NCBI GenBank assembly: GCA_947629395.1
Contig: CANRDQ010000012.1
Location: 1 to 32,820 of the forward strand
Length of the DNA stretch: 32,820 bases
Direction: 5' to 3'
DNA from: an uncultured Bacilli bacterium
GTDB taxonomy: Bacteria > Bacillota_I > Bacilli_A > RF39 > UBA660
A model generated the notes under the pieces. The model was not told the DNA's origin. It ran no database searches and saw only the letters and a list, made by a program, of their open reading frames with translations. The position numbers were made by a program, and so were the translations under genes. Below are positions 1 to 7,888 of the stretch, piece after piece; position 1 is the stretch's first letter, and every line of letters begins with the position of its first letter.

Positions 1-28
1 CTGATAATGACTCTTTTTATTAACTAAA

Positions 29-63
29 AATAGTGTTAGTGATTTTTACTCACCAACACTATT
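29..63. terminator. Imperfect hairpin, possible terminator
   Basis: Arms 29-42 and 50-63 pair over 14 bp with one exception (A38/C54) around a 7-nt loop. Read on the minus strand the exception becomes a G-U pair and the hairpin is followed by TTTTT. It could end a plus-strand gene lying before the window, or act in both directions. No T-run as strong as that of the next hairpin is present on the plus strand. Confidence 0.45.
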
Positions 64-80
64 TATTATAGAACCATAAT

Positions 81-106
81 AGAGACAATTAGTTGTCTCT
101 TTTGTT
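81..106 (+). terminator. Rho-independent terminator of an upstream, off-window gene
   Basis: A perfect 8-bp stem, AGAGACAA (81-88) with TTGTCTCT (93-100), closes a TTAG loop and is followed by TTTGTT. It points along the plus strand, so it presumably ends a gene to the left of the window. Between it and the promoter at 193 I see no gene. Confidence 0.75.
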
Positions 107-192
107 AGGAATTAACTTTAAAAATATGAACAAAATAAATTTATAAGGATGTTTTTTAGTGTCAAAAAAAATAAATATAGTTATCATAAATA
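107..192. other. Gene-free leader region
   Basis: AT-rich sequence between the off-window terminator and the GH25 promoter. I see only very short open frames and no clear RNA structure here. Confidence 0.6.
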
Positions 193-221
193 TTGTTAAT
201 AAATAACTTATTTGTTATAAT
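193..221 (+). promoter_or_regulatory. Sigma-A-type promoter with extended -10
   Basis: TTGTTA (193-198), a 17-nt spacer and TATAAT (216-221), with TG at 213-214 making an extended -10. It drives the GH25 gene at 269, which has the ribosome site AGGAGAGGAG at 251-260. Confidence 0.8.
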
Positions 222-268
222 TATGATAGATAATTTTGTATATATAAGATAGGAGAGGAGTAATTAGT

Positions 269-3200
269 ATGAAGAAAAAAGTTTTATTTGCTATGATTAT
301 TGCTTTAGCTACTTGTTTAAGTGTTAATATGGTACGTGCTAAAGAAGCAGCTCGTTTAACAATTGATTTACCAACTAATAATACATCAGTTTTAGATAGT
401 ATTTATTTAGCAGGATGGGCCATGAGTGATATAGCTAATACTACTGTAAAATATCAAATAGATAATGATTCTGAACAAGCTCAAACTATAACTAACAGAG
501 TAGAAAGACCTGATGTTCTAAAAGCCATCAAAGGTTATGGAGATGAAACAACTAATCCTAAACCAGGTTTTGATACTAGAATAAATGTTGAAAATTTAGA
601 AGAAGGACAACATACTTTATTAGTTGAACTTTTAACAGAAGATGAAAAAAATGTTTTAACAAAAGAAGAAATAAAGTTTGTTAAAAGAGGCCCTAATAGT
701 ATTATTAATGCTGACTATCCAGTCGAAAATGGAACAGCCATTGATAACTTATTTATTGGAGGATGGACTTTAAGTGAAGTAGGTGATACTACTTTAAAAT
801 ATAAAATAGATGGATCAGAAGAAAAAGAAGTAACTCATAGAGTAGAAAGAAATGATGTTCTAAATGCTATCAAAGGTTATGGAAATATCACTACTAATCC
901 TAAGCCAGGATTTGATGGATCTATCGATATTAGTGGTTTAGATTATAAAATGCATACTCTTACTTTGCTTTTATATGATAAAGAAGGAAAACTACTAACT
1001 CAAGCTGAAAAACACTTTACTAAAAAAGCTCCAGCTAGTACCATCAGTCTTGATTATCCAGCTGAAAATGGAACAGCCGTAAATAGTCTATTTATCGGTG
1101 GATGGACTTTAAGTGAAGTAGGTAATACAACTTTAAAATATCAAATAGATGGAAAAGAAGAACAAGAAATAACTCATAGAGTTGAAAGAAATGATGTTCT
1201 AAAAGTTTTTAAAGGTTATGGAGATATAACTACTAATCCAACACCAGGTTTTGATGGTTCTGTCGATATTAGTGATTTAGATTACAGAACACATACAATT
1301 ACTGTAACTTTATATGATAATTCAGGAAGAAGATTAACTCAAGTTACAAAACATTTTGTAAAAAGAGCTCCAGCTAGTACCATCAGTCTTGATTATCCAG
1401 CTGAAAATGGAACAGCCGTAAATAGCTTATTTATTGGAGGATGGGCTTTAAGTGAAGTAGGTAATACTACTTTAAAATATCAAATAGATGGAAAAGAAGA
1501 ACAAGAAGTAACTCATAGAGTAGAAAGAAGCGATGTCTTAAAAGTATTCAAAAATTATGGAGATATAACCACTAATCCAAAACCAGGATTTGATGGGGTA
1601 ATAGATACTAGTAGCTTAACTTATGACACTCATACAATTACTTTAACTTTATATGATGACTCAGGAAAGAAATTAGCCAAAGCTACTAAACACTTCATCA
1701 AGAAAGCTCCAGAAAGTAAAATTAGTCTTGATTATCCAGCTGAAAATGGAACAGCTGTTGAGAGTCTATTTATTGGAGGATGGACTTTAAGTGAAGTAGG
1801 TAATACTACTTTAAAATATCGAATAGATGACCAACCTACTGAAACAGTTATAACTCATAGAGTAGAAAGAAATGATGTTTTAAAAGCTATCAAAGGTTAT
1901 GGAGATATAACTACCAATCCAACCCCAGGATTTGATGCTGCCATAGATATTAAAAATTTAGATTATAGAGTTCATACAGTTACTGTAGTTTTATATGATA
2001 GTACAGGAAAAGTATTAACTCAAGCAATTAAACATTTTATGAAAAAAGCGCCATCTAGTACTATTAGTTTAGACTATCCAGTTAGAAATAGTACTCAAAG
2101 AAATAATTTATTTATTGGAGGATGGGCTTTAAGTGAAGTAGGTAATACTACTTTAAAAGTTAAAATAGATAATCAACCTACTGAAACAGTTATAACTAAT
2201 AGATCGGAAAGACCTGATGTCTTAAAAGCTATCAAAGGTTATGGAGATATCACTACTAATCCAAAACCAGGATTTGATATATCTTTACCAATTGATTCTC
2301 TTAGTTATGGAACGCACAGTGTAACAGTTACCTTATATGAAGGAGATAAAGCTTTAACAAGTGCTACTAATATGTTCCAAATCACAATCCCTAAAGTACA
2401 ACTATCAATAGATACACCAAAAGCCAATAGTCAAGTTAGTAAATCAGTCTATATTGGTGGATGGGTATTAAGTGATGAAAAAGATTTAGAAGTTCATGTT
2501 TTAGCAGCCGATAAAGATTTAGGAACATTAACAAGAAATATTGAAAGAGATGATGCGAATAAAGCTTATCCACAATTTGGTGGAAAAACAGTTAATCCAA
2601 CACCAGGTTATGGTGGAACTGTTGACCTAGAATATTTAAACGATGGTAATGTAACTTTGACTTTAGATATTCGAGATAAACATGGAAATTCTATTAAAAA
2701 ACAGAACGTTACCGTTAAACTAGTTAAATATGATACAACAATTAATATAACTAAACCAACTAATAATAGTAGTTTCAAAGATATAATGAATGTTGTTGGA
2801 AATGTTGTTAGTAATGGACCTGTAAAAACTATTGATATTTATTTAAATGATACTTTAATTAAATCTACTAATAACCTAGATTATAGTTTTGACTATGATG
2901 TTACGGATACTAAAAACGGAACATACAAATTAAAAGTAGCAGTAAAAACCGAAAAAGAAACTATTGCCACTAAAACAATAGATGTTGTAATAAAGAAAGA
3001 ATATTTAACATCTTTTGCTATTGATGATTTAGATTGGCTAGGAGCAGCTGAAATGATTCCTAATGATGGTTTCCTTCATGTTGGAGGATGGGCTATTACT
3101 AGTGATAAGAAAACTTCTCCTACTGATGAAATAAAAATCTATATTGATGGAGTTTTAAAAGTTCAAGGAGCAGATATAACTAGAGCTTATAGAGGAGATT

Positions 3201-4087
3201 TAAAAAATAATATTCCAAATTATGACTCTTATGGGGGAGATGAAGCAAATCCAACTCAATCAATTAATGCTCAAATACAAGGTTTACCAAATGGAAAACA
3301 TACTATCACAATAAAAGCCTTCAATCATCTTGGTGAAGAAATTGGTTCTTATAGTAAACCATTTAGATTATATAGTGGTTATAGTTTAGGAATTGATGTT
3401 TCTAATTCTAATGGAAAAATTGACTGGAACCAAGTAAAAGCTAGTGGTGTTAAATTTGCTATTGTTAGAGTTGGTTACAGAGGATATTACTATGGTAATA
3501 ATGTTCCTGATGCTAGATATGTTGAAAATATAATAGGTGCTCATGATGCAGGATTAAAAGTAGGTATATATTTCTTTAGTCAAGCTACAACTGCAACAGA
3601 GGGAGCACTAGAAGCAAGGGATGCTATGAACTATTTAACTCTGAATAAGCTTACCAATTATATTGATCCAAGCATTCCAATCGCCATTGATGTTGAAGAT
3701 TCAACTTGTGCAAGCGATGGATTATGTCCTGGAAAAGCTGATAATTTAACTACAGCTCAAAGAACTAGTGCTGTAGCTGGATTTGTTAATGAAATCAAAA
3801 ACAACTACAAAAGAAAAGCCATGATATATGCTTCTACATCTTGGCTTAATGGTTCTAACCAACGTAGTAATAAAAGATCTATAGATCTTAATGGTATTAA
3901 TGAAGATGATATTTGGTTAGCTCATTGGACTAACAATCTAGATGTTAGACCATCATACACAGGTAATTATGGATTCTGGCAATTTGCTGTAGGTGGAAAA
4001 AGGGATGATAATGGAAATATCTTATATCCAAAAACAGTTAGTGGAATCGGAAGTGCCACTATTGACTTAGATGTAATGTATAATTAG
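269..4087 (+). CDS. Secreted repeat-rich GH25 muramidase
   Basis: Predicted secreted cell-wall lytic enzyme of 1272 aa. Residues 1-25 form a signal peptide (lysine start, hydrophobic core, cleavage near VRA-K). Seven repeats of about 113 aa follow, with starts near 691, 1031, 1370, 1709, 2051 and 2389 after a first divergent copy. Their core is LFIGGW-LSEVGNTTLKY, then a -THR-ER-DVL- stretch, NP-PGFD and a -HT-T- strand. An Ig-like unit (about 830-910) and a more distant GGW unit (about 915-1035) come next. The C-terminal 235 residues are a glycoside hydrolase 25 domain (lysozyme, cuts the MurNAc-GlcNAc bond): GIDVSN with Asp1043 and IAIDVED with Asp1141/Glu1143 fit the family's acidic catalytic residues. 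A Cys pair (STC...GLC) follows the catalytic Glu. The repeats resemble the GWAL-type Ig-like modules common in clostridial secreted enzymes; their ligand is unknown. No LPXTG is present. Its position before a polysaccharide operon suggests a wall role. Confidence 0.9.
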   Translation: MKKKVLFAMIIALATCLSVNMVRAKEAARLTIDLPTNNTSVLDSIYLAGWAMSDIANTTVKYQIDNDSEQAQTITNRVERPDVLKAIKGYGDETTNPKPGFDTRINVENLEEGQHTLLVELLTEDEKNVLTKEEIKFVKRGPNSIINADYPVENGTAIDNLFIGGWTLSEVGDTTLKYKIDGSEEKEVTHRVERNDVLNAIKGYGNITTNPKPGFDGSIDISGLDYKMHTLTLLLYDKEGKLLTQAEKHFTKKAPASTISLDYPAENGTAVNSLFIGGWTLSEVGNTTLKYQIDGKEEQEITHRVERNDVLKVFKGYGDITTNPTPGFDGSVDISDLDYRTHTITVTLYDNSGRRLTQVTKHFVKRAPASTISLDYPAENGTAVNSLFIGGWALSEVGNTTLKYQIDGKEEQEVTHRVERSDVLKVFKNYGDITTNPKPGFDGVIDTSSLTYDTHTITLTLYDDSGKKLAKATKHFIKKAPESKISLDYPAENGTAVESLFIGGWTLSEVGNTTLKYRIDDQPTETVITHRVERNDVLKAIKGYGDITTNPTPGFDAAIDIKNLDYRVHTVTVVLYDSTGKVLTQAIKHFMKKAPSSTISLDYPVRNSTQRNNLFIGGWALSEVGNTTLKVKIDNQPTETVITNRSERPDVLKAIKGYGDITTNPKPGFDISLPIDSLSYGTHSVTVTLYEGDKALTSATNMFQITIPKVQLSIDTPKANSQVSKSVYIGGWVLSDEKDLEVHVLAADKDLGTLTRNIERDDANKAYPQFGGKTVNPTPGYGGTVDLEYLNDGNVTLTLDIRDKHGNSIKKQNVTVKLVKYDTTINITKPTNNSSFKDIMNVVGNVVSNGPVKTIDIYLNDTLIKSTNNLDYSFDYDVTDTKNGTYKLKVAVKTEKETIATKTIDVVIKKEYLTSFAIDDLDWLGAAEMIPNDGFLHVGGWAITSDKKTSPTDEIKIYIDGVLKVQGADITRAYRGDLKNNIPNYDSYGGDEANPTQSINAQIQGLPNGKHTITIKAFNHLGEEIGSYSKPFRLYSGYSLGIDVSNSNGKIDWNQVKASGVKFAIVRVGYRGYYYGNNVPDARYVENIIGAHDAGLKVGIYFFSQATTATEGALEARDAMNYLTLNKLTNYIDPSIPIAIDVEDSTCASDGLCPGKADNLTTAQRTSAVAGFVNEIKNNYKRKAMIYASTSWLNGSNQRSNKRSIDLNGINEDDIWLAHWTNNLDVRPSYTGNYGFWQFAVGGKRDDNGNILYPKTVSGIGSATIDLDVMYN
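691..2388 (+). repeat. Five tandem ~339-nt coding repeats in the GH25 gene
   Basis: Units start at 691, 1031, 1370, 1709 and 2051, with spacings of 340, 339, 339 and 342 nt, and a sixth, more diverged unit starts at 2389. Copies 1031 and 1370 are identical for over 50 nt at their start. All spacings keep or nearly keep the reading frame, so recombination between units would change the domain number without breaking the gene. Confidence 0.9.
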
Positions 4088-4095
4088 TAAATATT

Positions 4096-4133
4096 AGAAA
4101 AATCATAACTTAAAATTATGATTTTTCTTTTTT
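4096..4133 (+). terminator. Rho-independent terminator after the GH25 gene
   Basis: A perfect 13-bp stem (4096-4108 with 4116-4128), a 7-nt loop and a T-run at 4129-4133. It separates the GH25 gene from the transporter operon; the next promoter starts within a few bases of the T-run. Confidence 0.9.
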
Positions 4134-4136
4134 GTG

Positions 4137-4145
4137 TGCTATAAT
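4137..4145 (+). promoter_or_regulatory. Extended -10 promoter of the polysaccharide operon
   Basis: TGCTATAAT (4137-4145) is a perfect extended -10. No good -35 is visible at the expected distance because that position falls inside the preceding terminator stem. It would yield a short leader ending in GAGGTG (4172-4177) before the ATG at 4182. Confidence 0.65.
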
Positions 4146-4181
4146 TTTATTGATACACAAAAAAACAAAATGAGGTGTCTT

Positions 4182-4922
4182 ATGACAAAAAGAAATGATT
4201 ATGTAATAAAAGTAGATAATGTTACAAAAAAATTTAAAATTTATTTTGATAAAGCTAATACCTTAAAAGAACGTTTAGTTTTTTGGAAGAATAATAAAGC
4301 AGAAGAAAGAACTGTTTTAAAAAATATTAATTTAGAAATAAAAAAAGGTGAAACAGTTGCTTTAATAGGAGTTAATGGTAGTGGAAAGAGTACACTTTTA
4401 AAATTGATGACCAAGATTATTTATCCCACTTCAGGAAAAATTATTACTCGTGGTAAATTAACTTCCTTACTAGAATTAGGAGCAGGTTTCCATGATGATT
4501 TTACAGGACGTGAAAATATTTACTTTAATGCCTCAATTTTTGGTCTTACTCGTAGTGAGATAGAAGAAAAAATTGATGACATAATAGAATTCTCTGAACT
4601 TGGAGAATTTATTGATAATCCAGTTCGTACTTATTCATCTGGAATGTATATGCGTCTTGCTTTTTCTGTTGCGATAAATGTTAATGCTGAAATTCTTCTA
4701 ATCGATGAGATTTTAGCAGTTGGAGATCAACACTTCCAAGATAAATGTTTTAATAAATTAAGAGAACTAAGAGATAGTGAAAAAACAATAGTTATTGTTT
4801 CACATAGTCTAGATTCTATAAAGAAACTATGTACCCGTGCCGTATGGATAAATCAAGGTCATGTTCGTATGGATGGAGATGTAGTAGAAGTAATAGATGA
4901 ATACTTGAAAGAGTGCAATTAG
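4182..4922 (+). CDS. ABC polysaccharide/teichoic-acid exporter ATPase (TagH/Wzt type)
   Basis: Cytoplasmic ATPase of an ABC-2 exporter that moves a lipid-linked glycan across the membrane. This start gives 246 aa. It was chosen over an upstream ATG at 4134 because 4134 lies in the terminator T-run and before the promoter, while 4182 has GAGGTG at 4172-4177. Visible motifs: Walker A GVNGSGKST (63-71), signature YSSGM near 151, Walker B ILLIDE with Asp175/Glu176, and a switch His in VSHS. The N-terminal segment reading KFKIYFDKANTLKERLVF before the ATPase core is typical of the TagH/Wzt/RfbB group. It lacks the long C-terminal carbohydrate-binding extension of some Wzt proteins. The permease starts 10 nt downstream. 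The exact glycan exported cannot be told from this gene alone. Confidence 0.9.
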   Translation: MTKRNDYVIKVDNVTKKFKIYFDKANTLKERLVFWKNNKAEERTVLKNINLEIKKGETVALIGVNGSGKSTLLKLMTKIIYPTSGKIITRGKLTSLLELGAGFHDDFTGRENIYFNASIFGLTRSEIEEKIDDIIEFSELGEFIDNPVRTYSSGMYMRLAFSVAINVNAEILLIDEILAVGDQHFQDKCFNKLRELRDSEKTIVIVSHSLDSIKKLCTRAVWINQGHVRMDGDVVEVIDEYLKECN

Positions 4923-4932
4923 AGGTGGAATC

Positions 4933-5706
4933 ATGCAATTAATTAATAATTTATATCAATATCGAGAACTATTAAAAAGTAATGTAAAAAAAGAAATAAG
5001 AGGTAAATATAAAGGTTCTTTTCTAGGAATTTTATGGTCTTTTATAAACCCTCTATTACAAGTAGCTGTTTATGCTATTGTATTTCCTTATATTATGAGA
5101 GTACAAACTGATAATTATTTAATATATTTGATTATTGGTATTATTCCTTGGACTTTCTTCACTACCGTTTTAAATCAAGGTATGATTAGTATTAGAATGA
5201 ATGCTGGTATTATTAAGAAAGTTTATTTTCCAAGAGAGATTTTACCTATTTCAGTAGCTTTAAGTGGATTAGTTAACTTCTTTATTAGTTGTGTTATCAT
5301 CGTAATATTCTGTTTATTTGGTGGAGTAGGTATTACTTGGCATATTATCTTTTTACCACTTATCGCTATTCTTCAATTTTTCTTAACTTTAGGAATTATT
5401 TTAGCCTTTAGTGCTATTAATATCTATATTAAAGATTGTGAATATATCATTAACTTCTTTACTAATATGTTATTTTATGGAACACCAATTTTATATCAAA
5501 CAACTTTGTTCCCAGAACGTTTTAGATGGATTCTTTATTTAAATCCACTTACGGAATTAATAGAAGGTTATCGTGATATATTCCTATATCATCAAGTACC
5601 AGGTTTTAATGCCTTAATGTATTTAATAGTAGTATCATTTGCGGTGTTCGCTATTGGAATGTTAATATTTAGAAAACTAGAGAAAGGTTTTGCAGAGGAG
5701 GTATAG
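4933..5706 (+). CDS. ABC-2 polysaccharide exporter permease (TagG/Wzm type)
   Basis: Membrane subunit, 257 aa, partner of the ATPase just upstream; GAGGTGG (4922-4928) precedes its ATG. The N-terminus carries the family's amphipathic element (VKKEIRGKYKGSFLGILWSF), where RxKYKxSxLGxxW is characteristic of ABC-2 exporters of the TagG/RfbD/Wzm type. About six hydrophobic segments follow, and NPLTELIEGYRD appears near the C-terminus. The pair should export a completed or partly built undecaprenyl-linked polymer. The gene order ATPase-then-permease is the reverse of tagGH in B. subtilis. Confidence 0.9.
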   Translation: MQLINNLYQYRELLKSNVKKEIRGKYKGSFLGILWSFINPLLQVAVYAIVFPYIMRVQTDNYLIYLIIGIIPWTFFTTVLNQGMISIRMNAGIIKKVYFPREILPISVALSGLVNFFISCVIIVIFCLFGGVGITWHIIFLPLIAILQFFLTLGIILAFSAINIYIKDCEYIINFFTNMLFYGTPILYQTTLFPERFRWILYLNPLTELIEGYRDIFLYHQVPGFNALMYLIVVSFAVFAIGMLIFRKLEKGFAEEV

Positions 5707-5708
5707 AT

Positions 5709-7862
5709 ATGAGTACTATTACTTGCGATTATGTAAATATTATTGAAGCTAATGTTTATGGTGTCAAAAGCCCTAAATTTGTAATGAAATGTAGTGTCAT
5801 GAAACGTGATGTTACTTTTAAAATATTAGGTGATGGTAAAGAAATAAAATATAATACTCTTCCATTAAACTCAAATCTAGGTCTTTGTTTGGAAGTAGAA
5901 ATTCCTAAAAATGTTAAAAAGATAGAAGTTTATGCTAAAAACGAAGGAAAAGAAGAATTAGTTTGTGTTAGAGCTAATTCCCTTTCACATCGTCTTAGAA
6001 GTAAAATCAGAAAAACTTTAGAACCTTTTAATTTCTTTTCAGCAATTTATAAAATAATAGGAATGTTTATTAGAGGTATTAAATTTTTATGGAGAGAGCA
6101 TCATTTTTTAGTGCCACCTAGTTTATGGGGAAAATACTTTAAAGATTTATGTACTAAATTAAAAGAGATTTTCCGTAATGGTATGTATTTAAATCCTGAA
6201 GTTCAAAAAGATTATATTTTATGGTTGAAAAAACAACCTAAACAAGATCTAGAAGAAGATATAGAAATTACTTATAAACCTAAAATTTCTATAGTTATAC
6301 CTGTTTATAATGTAGAACGTAAGTTACTTAGTGAATGTATTGATTCTATTTTAAATCAAACATATTCTAATTTTGAAATATGTCTTGCTGATGATAAATC
6401 AACTAATAAAGAAACTGTCAAAACTTTAAAAGAATATGAGAAAAAAGATAAAAGAATTAAAGTTGTTTATAGAAAAGAAAATGGACATATTTCTAGAGCT
6501 ACCAATAGCGCAATTGAATTGGCGACTGGTGAATTTATTGGTTTAATGGACAATGATGATTTATTAACTGAAAATGCTTTAGAAGAAGTTGTAAAATATT
6601 TAAATAAAGATAAAACTTTAGATATGATTTATAGTGATGAAGATAAAATGGATATGCAAGGTAAATTTAGAGACCCTCATTTTAAATCAGACTTTGCTCC
6701 AGATACATTACTTAGTCATAATTATATCTGTCATTTCTGTGTTTTAAGAAAAAGTATCGTAGATAAAATTGGTGGTTTCCGTGTTGGATATGAAGGCAGT
6801 CAAGATCATGATTTATTCTTAAGATTTACAGAGAAAACAAATAAAATAGCTCATATACCTATGGTTTTATATCATTGGCGAATGATACCAGGTTCTACTG
6901 CTGCGACTATTGATAGTAAAAACTATGCTGTTGAAGCAGGAGTTAAATCAGTTGAAGATGCTTTAAAAAGACGTGGTATAAAAGGTAAAGTTAAAGTAGA
7001 ACTTAATCGTTATATGATAGAGTATACCTATGATAAAGAACCAAGTATTTCTATTATTATCCCAACTAAGAATCATGCTGAAGATACTAAAAAATGTATA
7101 GATTCAATTTATGAAAAAACTAATTATAAAAATTATGAAGTTGTATTAGTAGATAATGATAGTGATGAACAAGAACTATTTGATTTAATAGATCATTATA
7201 AAAAAGAACACAAAAACTTTAGAGTAGTAGATGCTAAAATGCCATTTAATTATTCGAAGATAAATAATATTGCCGTAAAAACTTGTAAATCAGATTATAT
7301 TGTTTTACTTAATAATGATACAGAATTAATTACTGCTGATTGGTTAAAAATTATGGTTGGTTATGCCATGCAAAAGCATATCGGAACTGTTGGAGTTAAA
7401 CTTTTATATCAAGATAATACAATTCAACATGCTGGTGTTGTCGTAGGTGTTGGAGGAATTGCTAATCATGCCTTCATCGGTTTTGTTAGAGATTCTGTAG
7501 GTCTTTATGCTCGTTTAGCTTTACCTCATAATTATAGTGCTAATACAGCTGCTTGTTTAATGGTTTCCCGTAAAAAGTATGATGAAGTTGGTGGCTTAGA
7601 AGAAGAATTGATGGTAGCTTACAATGATATAGATTTCAATTTAAAACTTTTAGAAAAAGGTTACTATAATGTTTTCCTTCCACAAGTAGAACTTTATCAC
7701 TATGAATCTAAAACTAGAGGTTTAGATACTACTACAGAAAAATATAAGAGATTTATGAAAGAACAATACTATATGCATGATAAATGGAAAGACATAATCG
7801 AAAGAGATCCATTTTATAATAAGAACTTTAGTAAGTCAAAAACATTTTTCTTAGATAAATAA
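5709..7862 (+). CDS. Tandem-domain GT2 glycosyltransferase
   Basis: A 717-aa cytoplasmic glycosyltransferase with two GT-A (family 2) domains. Residues 1-190 form an N-terminal region of unknown role, with a hydrophobic/aromatic patch around 110-125. Domain 1 begins at 192 (KISIVIPVYN), has the metal-binding cluster DNDD at about 281 and the SDEDK segment that often follows in this group. Domain 2 begins at 446 (SISIIIPTKN), has LLNNDTEL with Asp near 537, and ends with an NDIDFNLKL acceptor-side motif. Two active sites suggest it adds two sugars in turn or alternates linkages during chain growth. It follows the exporter permease by 2 nt and has a strong site, GAGGAGG, at 5695-5701. Donor and acceptor sugars cannot be read from the sequence. 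Confidence 0.88.
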   Translation: MSTITCDYVNIIEANVYGVKSPKFVMKCSVMKRDVTFKILGDGKEIKYNTLPLNSNLGLCLEVEIPKNVKKIEVYAKNEGKEELVCVRANSLSHRLRSKIRKTLEPFNFFSAIYKIIGMFIRGIKFLWREHHFLVPPSLWGKYFKDLCTKLKEIFRNGMYLNPEVQKDYILWLKKQPKQDLEEDIEITYKPKISIVIPVYNVERKLLSECIDSILNQTYSNFEICLADDKSTNKETVKTLKEYEKKDKRIKVVYRKENGHISRATNSAIELATGEFIGLMDNDDLLTENALEEVVKYLNKDKTLDMIYSDEDKMDMQGKFRDPHFKSDFAPDTLLSHNYICHFCVLRKSIVDKIGGFRVGYEGSQDHDLFLRFTEKTNKIAHIPMVLYHWRMIPGSTAATIDSKNYAVEAGVKSVEDALKRRGIKGKVKVELNRYMIEYTYDKEPSISIIIPTKNHAEDTKKCIDSIYEKTNYKNYEVVLVDNDSDEQELFDLIDHYKKEHKNFRVVDAKMPFNYSKINNIAVKTCKSDYIVLLNNDTELITADWLKIMVGYAMQKHIGTVGVKLLYQDNTIQHAGVVVGVGGIANHAFIGFVRDSVGLYARLALPHNYSANTAACLMVSRKKYDEVGGLEEELMVAYNDIDFNLKLLEKGYYNVFLPQVELYHYESKTRGLDTTTEKYKRFMKEQYYMHDKWKDIIERDPFYNKNFSKSKTFFLDK

Positions 7863-7888
7863 GATTATAAAAGAAAGTAGGGTGAATG

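Noticed and set aside
691..2388. Regular repeats as a possible CRISPR or satellite array
   Set aside because: The period is about 339 nt, the repeats are coding and in frame, and they encode protein domains with divergence typical of duplicated modules.
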